Below, one piece after another: positions 23,329 through 30,795 of a DNA stretch of 64,000 bases (within the stretch, counting starts at the first letter, position 1; every line of letters begins with the position of its first letter). Location of the stretch: the NCBI GenBank assembly GCA_026391355.1, contig JAPLDH010000051.1:24777-88776 (forward strand). The letters run 5' to 3'. The translations under genes and the position numbers were made by a program. This stretch comes from Bacteroidota bacterium (lineage in GTDB: Bacteria > Bacteroidota > Bacteroidia > Bacteroidales > FEN-979). A model generated the notes under the pieces. It was given only the letters and a program-made list of their open reading frames with translations, ran no database searches and was not told where the DNA came from.

Positions 23329-23949
23329 ATGAAAAAAATGAGTATTCTGTTAATCGTGGGTATCTTTCTCTTTCCTTCATTGACAATTCATGCCCAGTGC
23401 AAGTTGAAATCAGGTGACGTGAACATGCTGAAAGGCGAAAAATTGCTGAATATCCAGTTTGATTATTCGAAAATGGCTGTCGGGAAATTTAAAAGCGATG
23501 ATGAATATGTGGCCAGTAAAACAAAGGAGATGAACAAAAAGAAAGCCGGGTCAGGAGATGAATGGGCTTCAAAATGGAAGGCTGACAGGGAAAGCAGGTT
23601 TCACCCCACTTTCGAAAGAAGCATGAACAGGATTCTCGACAGGGTTAATTCAGGTGTCAGGGATGGAGCCACGGACGTAAAATATACACTTATTCTTCGC
23701 GTCCTTTCCACAGAACAAGGCTTCAGCAGCTTTGGATACCTCCCCAGCAAGAAGCCTTTTATCAGCCTTATTGTTGATGTTGTGGAAACAGCAGATCCCT
23801 CAAAGATATTGGCAACCATCGAAATGAAGCACGAGGAAGGCCATGTTTATGGCGAATTGGAGGTAGACTCAGGATCACGTATACAAGGATGTTATGAAGA
23901 AGCTGGAGATGACCTTGCTTCCTTCCTGGTCAGGAATTCGTTCAAATAA
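23329..23949 (+). CDS. Secreted protein of unknown function
   Basis: 206 residues with a signal peptide (MKKMSILLIVGIFLF... IHAQC). The mature part has a lysine-rich helical segment (KTKEMNKKKAGSGDEWASKW) and a C-terminal region with SLIVDVVETADPSKILATIE that looks like a mixed alpha/beta domain. Two cysteines are near the ends. It resembles periplasmic hypothetical proteins of Bacteroidota, but I recognise no named family. It has its own promoter and a strong terminator, so it is monocistronic. Confidence 0.7.
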   Translation: MKKMSILLIVGIFLFPSLTIHAQCKLKSGDVNMLKGEKLLNIQFDYSKMAVGKFKSDDEYVASKTKEMNKKKAGSGDEWASKWKADRESRFHPTFERSMNRILDRVNSGVRDGATDVKYTLILRVLSTEQGFSSFGYLPSKKPFISLIVDVVETADPSKILATIEMKHEEGHVYGELEVDSGSRIQGCYEEAGDDLASFLVRNSFK

Positions 23950-23972
23950 GAGCTTCTTATAAGCCGAATCAC

Positions 23973-24011
23973 GAGGCCGTCCAAAAAGGGTGGCCTCTTT
24001 TTATTTTCCGG
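23973..24011 (+). terminator. Rho-independent terminator
   Basis: GAGGCCGTCC and GGGTGGCCTC form a 10-bp stem with two G-U pairs around an AAAAA loop (23973-23997), followed by TTTTTATTTT. It ends the secreted-protein transcript. Confidence 0.85.
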
Positions 24012-24110
24012 CTTTGTTACCAAACGCCAATTTTTGTTCCGATAGATTTCCATCGCTATTAACCGAACAAAAAATTGAATTAATAAAGATCAACTAAATA
24101 ATTATCCCAT

Positions 24111-24141
24111 TTTGTAATCCGAATCAAATTATGTATCTTTG
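24111..24141 (+). promoter_or_regulatory. Full promoter (TTTG-19-TATCTTTG)
   Basis: -33 TTTG (24111-24114) and -7 TATCTTTG (24134-24141) are separated by 19 bases. It would drive the small gene at 24226. Confidence 0.6.
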
Positions 24142-24225
24142 ATAAGATAAAATTATTCAACTCAATTAATTTAAGATTGGGTTATCCTGTGATTGATATT
24201 CGTTCACCTTTAGAATTTATTGACC

Positions 24226-24375
24226 ATGAAAACGATGACTAAAAAAACTTTTGATACCGTCAAATTCTTTCGTCAAATAAAGGAAAAATTGGCAGAAAGA
24301 TTATCTACAATGACACTTGAAGAGCAAAAGGAATTTTTGCGAAAAGTTCGAGATGGTGAGATAAAAATAGCCTAA
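24226..24375 (+). CDS. Small 49-residue protein, unknown
   Basis: The sequence begins MKTMTKKTFDTVKFFRQIKE and contains STMTLEEQKEFLRKVRDGE. It is a charged, wholly helical small protein that resembles antitoxin-like or stabiliser peptides common in Bacteroidota mobile DNA. It follows a good promoter. Its stop codon lies inside the structured element that begins at 24370, as is usual in gene cassettes. No toxin gene is next to it. Confidence 0.6.
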   Translation: MKTMTKKTFDTVKFFRQIKEKLAERLSTMTLEEQKEFLRKVRDGEIKIA

Positions 24376-24519
24376 TAACCACTTGCCCTACGAGCCGTCA
24401 GCCGAGCAATGCGGGTCTCGTACGGAGGGCCAACATAGATCACACCTGCTAATGACAAACAAATTGCAAAGAATATACAAGTAAAACCCGCACTATTGGT
24501 TGCACGCCAACCGTTATGC
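24370..24519. other. Hairpin-rich cassette-junction-like element 1
   Basis: GCCTAATAAC (24370-24379) and GTTATGC (24513-24519) form loosely complementary ends. Inside, TTGCCCTACGAG (24383-24394) pairs with CTCGT..AGGG.CAA (24417-24433), giving 12 pairs with bulges. GGTTG and CAACC form a second small hairpin next to the right end. Composition is much more GC-rich than the two genes it separates. It recalls integron attC sites in layout, but no canonical core is seen. Confidence 0.4.
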
Positions 24520-24572
24520 AAAATTATAAAAACCGCTCCGTGTGACAGAAATTTTAAATAGAAATTAAACAA

Positions 24573-25757
24573 GTGAAAAATATTCTTATATCTATTTTGA
24601 CCATTACAGTATCAATCTTTTTCATTTCATCAGAGAAGATAGAAGGTGATACGCGTAAAGATATAATCCTTGATACAACGTATTCAAATTTGCCAATTCT
24701 ACATTTAAATGGCACTACGTATGATAATGGATTTCAGCACGGAACGATTATGAAAAACAGGATTTTTGAACTTGTTGGGCTTTGGAAAAAAGACATTGAA
24801 GAAAAATATCAAATATCTGCAGAAAAATTTATTAAAACCTTTCTCGATTCGACTGATTATATTACTGCAATTAAAAAATGGACACCGGATTTATTGGAAG
24901 AGATTAAAGGGATTAGTGCCGGTTCTGGAATAGATTTTAATACCGTATTTGCATTTCAACTCATTGATGAGATATGGACAAATGCAAGATTGATAAGTAT
25001 ACCGCATCATTGCACATCTATTGGGATAAACAACTATAAAAAAGATGGAAGTTCAAATTATATTGCTCAAAACATTGACATTACTCCATTTTATCATGGT
25101 TTTGAAATTCTATTAGATATAAAGGATAAAAATACAGATTCGAGAAAGGTAGTGACAACTGTTGCCGGATATATAGGAGCAAATGGACTAAACAAACATA
25201 TTGGTATTACAGAGAATACTTTATCTGACTTAAGGAGTTCAGTTAATGGATTGCCTGTCTGCTGCATTGCAAGGGGTGTTTTAGAAAAAACTTCGTTTGA
25301 AGAAGCTGTGAATTTTATTAAAACTATTAAACATGCCTCTGGTCAGAATTATATTGTTGGCTCAAATCATGATATAATATCGTTGGAATGTGCTTCTGAC
25401 CTGTTTACGGAATATTGGCCAGATTCAACAAAAGACTATACTTTTCATGCAAATAGACCACTTACAAATAATTCATATCATCCTGCTTATTTGGCTTGTT
25501 TAAAAGCATTGTATGGCTCAATTCCTGAATCTATAAGTTTCTCAGACGAAAGATTAGAATCAATAAAAAACATAATATTAAATAATGAGCACATTAGTTT
25601 GGTGACTATTAAGGATGCACTTTCTAAAAAACCTATCTGCAATAGCAATACTTTTGTTTCTACGATTATGGAGTTTGACAATGACTATAGCGAACTCAGG
25701 ATTTCTCCAGGGAAACCTGATTCGACAGAATATCTTGTATTTAGAATAAAAAAATAA
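24573..25757 (+). CDS. C45-type (penicillin acyltransferase-like) Ntn hydrolase
   Basis: 394 residues from a GTG start, with a signal peptide. LNGTTYDNGFQHGTIMKNRI and EIKGISAGSGIDFNTVFAFQ are the N-terminal signature of the C45/acyl-CoA:6-APA acyltransferase group; Cys147 in HHCTS is the expected autoprocessing nucleophile, followed by NYIAQNIDITPF. In this family the chain cuts itself before Cys and then hydrolyses or transfers amide-linked acyl groups. The gene is AT-rich compared with its surroundings and is flanked by hairpin-rich DNA, which suggests acquisition. Substrate unknown. Confidence 0.75.
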   Translation: MKNILISILTITVSIFFISSEKIEGDTRKDIILDTTYSNLPILHLNGTTYDNGFQHGTIMKNRIFELVGLWKKDIEEKYQISAEKFIKTFLDSTDYITAIKKWTPDLLEEIKGISAGSGIDFNTVFAFQLIDEIWTNARLISIPHHCTSIGINNYKKDGSSNYIAQNIDITPFYHGFEILLDIKDKNTDSRKVVTTVAGYIGANGLNKHIGITENTLSDLRSSVNGLPVCCIARGVLEKTSFEEAVNFIKTIKHASGQNYIVGSNHDIISLECASDLFTEYWPDSTKDYTFHANRPLTNNSYHPAYLACLKALYGSIPESISFSDERLESIKNIILNNEHISLVTIKDALSKKPICNSNTFVSTIMEFDNDYSELRISPGKPDSTEYLVFRIKK

Positions 25758-25775
25758 CTTTGCACACACGAGTAG

Positions 25776-25840
25776 CTAATCCGCAACAAAGCCAATGGCG
25801 ACGGTTCTTTGCCAAGGTTAGTTGTTTGCTGCGGTTAGCG
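25776..25840. other. Hairpin-rich cassette-junction-like element 2
   Basis: GCTAATCCGCAACAAAG (25776-25792) pairs with TTTGCTGCGGTTAGC (25826-25840) apart from one bulged T and one mismatch; the loop is 33 bases. It begins 19 bases after the C45 gene stop. Its size and bulged stem resemble element 1. Confidence 0.5.
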
Positions 25841-26094
25841 GCAGGGCGTCAGACCGTCTAAAAACCCTTTCTTTTCAACATCGGTTTTTTTCAAAAAAAA
25901 ACTGCTTCTTTCCATTGTGTTTTCAGGTGTTTTTGCTATTTTTAATGTATGGATTACACACAAGGAAGCCATTGCTTGCTTCAATCCAACAAGCGCTAAC
26001 GGGATGAGTCACTTGATTTTTGTTTTATATTTGTCTGCGCAAATTGATAAGGCAATTTCACGCGAGTTAACAAATTCACACAAACGCTTAACCG
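25841..26094 (+). other. Non-coding gap with a promoter
   Basis: No supported gene. AAGCGCTAACGGG near 25991 resembles the stem ends of the elements to the left. A -7 box TATATTTG lies at 26026-26033, about 60 bases before the response regulator. Confidence 0.45.
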
Positions 26095-26736
26095 ATGAAA
26101 ACAAAAAAGAAAGTGATCATGGTTGAAGACCATGCCATGTTCAGGGAAGGGTTGAAAAGGATCATCAGTGAAATGGACGATATGGAACTCGTGAGTGAAG
26201 CCCCGAATGGCGCTGAATTTCTAAAGATGCTGAAAAAAGGTTCTCCCGATCTGGTATTGATGGACATCGAAATGCCTGAAATGAATGGCCTGGAGGCAAC
26301 TGAAAAAGCGCTGCAGATTGACCCTTCGCTAAAAATACTTGTCCTGAGTATGTTTGGTGAGGAAGAATATGTCTATTCAATGGTTGATAAAGGAGTGTAT
26401 GGTTTTATTCTTAAGAGTTCGGAAGTGGAGGATTTTAAAAGAGCAATTACCCGTGTTTCCGAAGGACAACATTATTATTCAGAGAAAATAATGGGGTTGC
26501 TTGTAAAGAAGGTGCGGGGGTATGATACCATTGACAAGGTCACTTTTTCGGCAAAAGAAAGTGAAGTGTTGCGGTTACTTTGTGTGGGGCTGTGCAATTC
26601 GGAAATAGCAGAGAAACTCTTTGTCAGTACCCGTACTATAGAAGGATACAGAAACAAACTGCTCCAGAAAACTGGCACCAATAATATAATTAACCTCATC
26701 CTGTATGCGTTGAAGAACAAACTGGTGATCATTTAA
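26095..26736 (+). CDS. NarL/LuxR-family response regulator
   Basis: 213 residues. Receiver domain: acidic Glu11-Asp12, phosphorylation site Asp57 (LVLMDIEMPEMNG), and the conserved lysine in FILKSS. The C-terminal LuxR-type HTH is FSAKESEVLRLLCVGLCNSE then IAEKLFVSTRTIEGYRNKL. It is followed six bases later by a histidine kinase gene, its probable partner. The five genes to 30.2 kb point in the same direction. Confidence 0.93.
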   Translation: MKTKKKVIMVEDHAMFREGLKRIISEMDDMELVSEAPNGAEFLKMLKKGSPDLVLMDIEMPEMNGLEATEKALQIDPSLKILVLSMFGEEEYVYSMVDKGVYGFILKSSEVEDFKRAITRVSEGQHYYSEKIMGLLVKKVRGYDTIDKVTFSAKESEVLRLLCVGLCNSEIAEKLFVSTRTIEGYRNKLLQKTGTNNIINLILYALKNKLVII

Positions 26737-26741
26737 GCTGA

Positions 26742-27794
26742 ATGACCATGAAAGAGCAAATCAAAGAATCGGAAGAGCTTTACAAAACGCTGGTCAACTC
26801 TCTGCCCAATCCCATCCTGATCCACATCGACGGTAAAGTTGTTTTTGCCAACAATGTTGTTTTGGAATTTACCGGCTATTGTAAAGATGACATTACCGGG
26901 CAGGATCTCAAAACGCTTTTCACTGATCCGGTTGACCATCAGGGAAGTACATCCTTTTATCAACGACTTACAGATCCAAAAATAGCAGAAGAGGAGATTG
27001 AGATCAGGACAGAGAGCCAGAAGGTGGTGCTGAAAACTTTCTTGTTGCGGAATACGCCGATAAAATACAAAGGTGAGGATGCGATCATGTCGATCCTGTT
27101 TGACTATACTGAACGCAAGAAGATTGAAAAATACATCCTTGGCAAAGTCATAGAAGCTGAGGAAAAAGAACGTAAGCGTTTTGCAGCTGACCTTCACGAC
27201 GACCTTGGCCCAATACTATCGCTTGTTAAAATACACCTGGGCCTGCTGGAGAACCCTAAAAACCCTGAAGATTTTAAAAACGATCTGAAAAAATGCAAAT
27301 CACTGGTGAATGAATCCATCGGTAAAATGCGGATCATTGCAAACAACCTTATGCCCCGGCTGATTGAGAATTACGGGATCCAAGCTGCTGTTAACTCCTT
27401 CATCAGCACTGTGCAGCAAAAAGACACCTTCACTGTTGAGTTCGAATCCAACCTGAATGACCTCCGCTTCTCGCGACAGGTTGAACTTCATATTTACCGT
27501 ATTATTTGTGAATTGATCAATAATACCATCAAACATTCAGGAGCCACAAAGGCTGCCGTTAAAATCAGGTATTCAGGAAATCTCCTTAAATTAGCCTATA
27601 TGGATAACGGAAAGGGATATAATGTGAAAGAAATCCATAAAAAAGGAACAGGCATGGGTATTGATAATATCTTTCAGCGTGTAAACCTGCTAAACGGACA
27701 GGTTACTTTCAGTAAGAAAGGCAGCAATACGGAAGTCAGGATTACGAAAGAGATTGGCCCGGCTGATCATGAAACCGTTACGCGTGACGCGTGA
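26742..27794 (+). CDS. Soluble PAS-domain histidine kinase (HisKA_3 type)
   Basis: 350 residues with no membrane segment. A PAS domain covers about residues 10-125 (LVNSLPNPILIHIDGKVVFA, VLEFTGYCKDDITG, FDYTERKKIEKY). The phospho-acceptor is His152 in RFAADLHDDLGPILS, typical of NarX/DegS-like kinases that pair with LuxR-type regulators. The ATPase part has ELINNTIKHSGATKA, DNGKGYN and GTGMGIDNIFQRV. The last residues, TVTRDA, and the stop codon are read from an ACGCGTG repeat array. The signal is likely cytoplasmic, perhaps redox or energy state. Confidence 0.9.
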   Translation: MTMKEQIKESEELYKTLVNSLPNPILIHIDGKVVFANNVVLEFTGYCKDDITGQDLKTLFTDPVDHQGSTSFYQRLTDPKIAEEEIEIRTESQKVVLKTFLLRNTPIKYKGEDAIMSILFDYTERKKIEKYILGKVIEAEEKERKRFAADLHDDLGPILSLVKIHLGLLENPKNPEDFKNDLKKCKSLVNESIGKMRIIANNLMPRLIENYGIQAAVNSFISTVQQKDTFTVEFESNLNDLRFSRQVELHIYRIICELINNTIKHSGATKAAVKIRYSGNLLKLAYMDNGKGYNVKEIHKKGTGMGIDNIFQRVNLLNGQVTFSKKGSNTEVRITKEIGPADHETVTRDA

Positions 27795-27799
27795 CGTGA
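27777..27799. repeat. ACGCGTG heptamer array at the kinase stop codon
   Basis: GTTACGCGTGACGCGTGACG spans the final codons and stop (27792-27794) of the kinase gene. The same family lies at 45411 and 49144. Confidence 0.85.
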
Positions 27800-27808
27800 A
27801 AGTTTTAT

Positions 27809-27817
27809 TATCTTTGC
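27809..27817 (+). promoter_or_regulatory. -7 box (TATCTTTGC)
   Basis: A perfect TAnnTTTGC match 30 bases before the universal stress protein start. Confidence 0.55.
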
Positions 27818-27847
27818 TTAGATATATCTAATACGACGGCGCTACCG

Positions 27848-28654
27848 ATGAAAAATAAGATTATAGTTCCCACTGACCTGACAGAAGCCGGACACCAGGC
27901 AGTCAGACAAGCCATATCCATCGCCAATAAAGGAAAGATTGATATGCTATTACTTCATATTCTTGATGAAAAATCACCCTCTGCCGAAGAAGTTCAGCAG
28001 GCACTGGAAAATGAAGCCCGCCTGGCTGCTGAACAATCAGGCAGGGATTGTCAATATCTGATAAAAGAAGGCACTGTTTTTGAAACCCTTCCAAATATTA
28101 CCTGTGAAAGCGACTTTTGTCTCATGGTCATTGCAACGCACGGGATCAGGGGTATCCGTCAAAAGCTTACGGGACCCGATATCCTTAAACTGGTCGCAAA
28201 ACTTCCTTTACCGGTACTTGTTGTTCCTGAGCAGGAAAAGCTCATTGATTCGTTTGATAAAATTATACTCCCTGTCAGCAGTCATGATTCTTTTCAACCG
28301 GCCATAGATGCCATATTGTTTTTCAGCCGAATCTTCAACAGTGAAATTCATCTTTATTCTGTTTATAAACCGGGGTTTGAATGGCCAAAGCAACTTATGA
28401 TCAATGTAGAGACAGCCACAGAACAGTTCGGGAAAAATGGAGTTCGTTTGAAAAGGATAAAGGAAGATCAAACAATCTATTCGTTAGGTTATGCAAAACA
28501 GACGATGAAATATGCAGAAGCCACAGGGGCTGACTCAATCTGTATCATGTCTACCCAATCACAAGATTATTATTATTTTGCGCAATCAGATAAAGAGACG
28601 ATCGTACTCAATGAATTAAACCTTCCTATATTGTGTGTTGGCGGTGGAAAATAA
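27848..28654 (+). CDS. Universal stress protein with two Usp domains
   Basis: 268 residues. The first domain starts KIIVPTDLTEAGHQAVRQAI and ends VIATHGIRGIRQKL..LPVLVVPEQE; the second, weaker one starts KIILPVSSHDSFQPAIDAIL. The ATP-binding loop GxxGx(9)GS is degenerate (THGIRG then LTGPD), so it may not bind ATP in the usual way. It has its own promoter behind the two-component genes, and an HD protein and a second tandem Usp protein follow. A role in stress or low-energy adaptation is likely. Confidence 0.88.
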   Translation: MKNKIIVPTDLTEAGHQAVRQAISIANKGKIDMLLLHILDEKSPSAEEVQQALENEARLAAEQSGRDCQYLIKEGTVFETLPNITCESDFCLMVIATHGIRGIRQKLTGPDILKLVAKLPLPVLVVPEQEKLIDSFDKIILPVSSHDSFQPAIDAILFFSRIFNSEIHLYSVYKPGFEWPKQLMINVETATEQFGKNGVRLKRIKEDQTIYSLGYAKQTMKYAEATGADSICIMSTQSQDYYYFAQSDKETIVLNELNLPILCVGGGK

Positions 28655-28678
28655 TAACCGTCAAACAAAATTGGTATA

Positions 28679-29287
28679 ATGTTAAATAAAAGAGAATCTT
28701 CAATGAACTTCACAGAAGCTAAGCATTTTGTCCTGAACAGGCTCCGGACTGAATTAAGTCCTACTCTTTTCTACCATTGTCTTGCACATACACTGGATGT
28801 TTGCAAGGTGGCACAGCGTATTATGAAGAGTGAGAAAACCGATCCGTACACCGGCCTTCTGATTGAAACAGCTGCATTATTTCATGATGCCGGAATGATC
28901 GTACAATACAAGGATCATGAGATGGCATCTGTTGAGATTGCCAGGGCAACCCTGCCAAGGTTTCTATACACTCCCAATGAAATCGATAATATCAGTGAAC
29001 TGATCCGTGTGACAACTCTTCCCCAACGGCCGAAATCATTCACTGAGCAGATCATCTGTGATGCCGATCTCGATTATCTCGGAAGGGAGGATTACCTGAT
29101 GAGTTCCTTCGCACTGAAACTCGAGTGGGAAATTAATGGTATCAGAACCTGCACATTGAAAGAATGGCTTTACCAGCAGATCGAATTCCTGGAAGATCAC
29201 CAGTTCTTTACCTCATCAACCATTGCTCTCCGACAGGAAAAAAAGTTAAAGAACCTTGCAGAAATCAAAGAGATTGTCCAAAAATAA
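28679..29287 (+). CDS. HD-domain phosphohydrolase
   Basis: 202 residues. The metal-site motif is complete: His in CLAHTLDVCKVA, His-Asp in AALFHDAGM, a further His in KDHEMAS, and Asp in CDADLDYLGRED. This arrangement matches the HD superfamily of small phosphohydrolases, often acting on nucleotides or (p)ppGpp-like signals. It lies between two universal stress protein genes and close downstream of a two-component system, which hints at signal breakdown. A second ATG is at 28703. Confidence 0.85.
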   Translation: MLNKRESSMNFTEAKHFVLNRLRTELSPTLFYHCLAHTLDVCKVAQRIMKSEKTDPYTGLLIETAALFHDAGMIVQYKDHEMASVEIARATLPRFLYTPNEIDNISELIRVTTLPQRPKSFTEQIICDADLDYLGREDYLMSSFALKLEWEINGIRTCTLKEWLYQQIEFLEDHQFFTSSTIALRQEKKLKNLAEIKEIVQK

Positions 29288-29316
29288 ACACAGCAATTTT
29301 TCTAAAACCAAACCAT

Positions 29317-30201
29317 ATGGAAACCAAGAAACCCAAAGAAACCAAGTACAATAACATCATTCTGGTCCCGACGGATTTCTCAGAAGTCTGCGAAAACGCA
29401 ATTGATCAGGGCGTTGAACTTGCCCAATACCTCAATTACAAAGTGTGTATCCTGCATGTGATTGATAAACAAACTGAAGCCACACTGAAGAAGGAGAAAC
29501 TCACTCCCGATACCATAGATGAAAAATTAAAAAGTTACAAAGATCTCTATGAACAAAAGTACAATGTCGAAATAGGTATCATGTCAAGGAAAGGCACTAT
29601 TTTTAAAGTTATCGGAAAAGTAGCATCTGAACTGAAAGCCAACCTGATGGTACTTGGAACTCATGGTAAACAAGGAATACAGCACCTTTTCGGGAGCCAT
29701 GCACTGAGGGTCGTTCTTGATTCGCCCTGCCCGGTGGTGGTAGTCCAGAAACGCACATTCGGAGAGGGATACAAGGAAATTGTTTTCCCGATCAGCAACG
29801 AACTTGAATCGCGACAGGCCATCGATTGGCTGGTGCTGATCAGCAGGCTGTTTAACTCAAAGATTATCCTGTACCAGTCATTGGAATCAGATCCTGCCCT
29901 GAACAGCAGGTTGAAGATTATTTCTCAACAAATAGGCAGCTACCTGAAAATTGAAAAAGTAAACTTCGAGGTAATCATTGCGGAACAAACAAAGAATTTT
30001 TCCTCACAGGTGATATCCTATGCAGTAAATAACAAATCAAACCTGATCATGATCATGACAATGCCAGGAGGCGATATGCCCGGATTCAGCTTCTCTGCAT
30101 GGGATGAACACATGATGTTTAATGAAGCAGAAATACCGGTCATGTGTATCAACCCCGTCGATCTTGGAAACTATTATTACGACTGGATGATGCGTACCTG
30201 A
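29317..30201 (+). CDS. Universal stress protein with two Usp domains
   Basis: The frame is open from 29164, but ATG 29317 begins METKKPKETKYNNIILVPTD and avoids overlap with the HD gene; this gives 294 residues. The first Usp domain is complete with NLMVLGTHGKQGIQHLFGSH and ALRVVLDSPCPVVVVQK, a good ATP-binding loop. The second domain (KEIVFPISNELESRQAIDWL) is degenerate and ends IPVMCINP. It is paralogous to the protein at 27.8 kb. Confidence 0.88.
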   Translation: METKKPKETKYNNIILVPTDFSEVCENAIDQGVELAQYLNYKVCILHVIDKQTEATLKKEKLTPDTIDEKLKSYKDLYEQKYNVEIGIMSRKGTIFKVIGKVASELKANLMVLGTHGKQGIQHLFGSHALRVVLDSPCPVVVVQKRTFGEGYKEIVFPISNELESRQAIDWLVLISRLFNSKIILYQSLESDPALNSRLKIISQQIGSYLKIEKVNFEVIIAEQTKNFSSQVISYAVNNKSNLIMIMTMPGGDMPGFSFSAWDEHMMFNEAEIPVMCINPVDLGNYYYDWMMRT

Positions 30202-30672
30202 TTAATGACTTGGAATGGGGCTGCCCGCATCACATGAAGTCGGACAAGGCCCGGAATTTATAGATGATGTCGAATAGATTTCACCAGTATTGTCCTTATC
30301 AGATAGATCTGTTGAGACAATCGATGATACAGGTTGAGGGTCACCGTGGATACCAGGATAAATCCTGAACCCGGAAATGCTGGTGTCAGACGCTGCTAAA
30401 AGTTGCATTGCATGGAATTGCAACATATTGATTTTATAAGCAAATAATGTGTCGACGTGATAGGGTGTATGCAAATAACATCTAAAACATTTATTCGCAC
30501 TATCGGAAGAAATAGTAGCAACCCCAATGTATGCGGTTTTCGCTTTGCAACCGGTATTTTTAGTCATCCAACAGTGATGTTTACAAGGGCAGCACACAAG
30601 AATCACAATTAAAGCGCCAATGATGACACCGGTCAGAAAAAATACAACATGTAAAGTAAGGTTTTTTTTCAT
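30202..30672 (-). CDS. Small membrane-anchored protein with C-terminal GPCPTSCD motif (1)
   Basis: The frame allows a start at 30696, but ATG 30672 (MKKNLTLHVVFFLTGVIIGA) matches its relative at 33.1-33.5 kb and gives 156 residues. One N-terminal membrane helix is followed by a Cys-rich stretch (CCPCKHHC) and a soluble domain with SGFRIYPGIHGDPQ. The C-terminus STSSINSGPCPTSCDAGSPI shares GPCPTSCD with the second copy. I do not recognise the family. The two genes flank the cyclase gene, both on the opposite strand. Confidence 0.65.
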   Translation of the reverse strand: MKKNLTLHVVFFLTGVIIGALIVILVCCPCKHHCWMTKNTGCKAKTAYIGVATISSDSANKCFRCYLHTPYHVDTLFAYKINMLQFHAMQLLAASDTSISGFRIYPGIHGDPQPVSSIVSTDLSDKDNTGEIYSTSSINSGPCPTSCDAGSPIPSH

Positions 30673-30715
30673 GGGTACAGGATTAAATTGTTTCACAGTT
30701 TAACAGATTTTCGCC

Positions 30716-30724
30716 GTAAATATA
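30716..30724 (-). promoter_or_regulatory. -7 box on the minus strand (TATATTTAC)
   Basis: Read on the minus strand it is one change from TAnnTTTGC. It sits in the 123-bp divergent space between the small membrane protein and the cyclase gene. Confidence 0.4.
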
Positions 30725-30795
30725 ATAAAATTCATAAATCACACATATATTTAACTTAATTTACTTCAGCTAAGAATATTGATCATACTAATTAA

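Noticed and set aside
24372..24572. Minus-strand ORF of 66 codons
   Set aside because: It lies wholly in the hairpin-rich element and reads through both stems; probably non-coding.
24370..25840. Canonical integron attC sites
   Set aside because: The GTTRRRY/RYYYAAC cores are not matched and no integron integrase is present, so only a cassette-like resemblance is claimed.
25822..26126. Two overlapping plus-strand ORFs before the response regulator
   Set aside because: They overlap the promoter and the start of the regulator gene, have no family features and are low-complexity.
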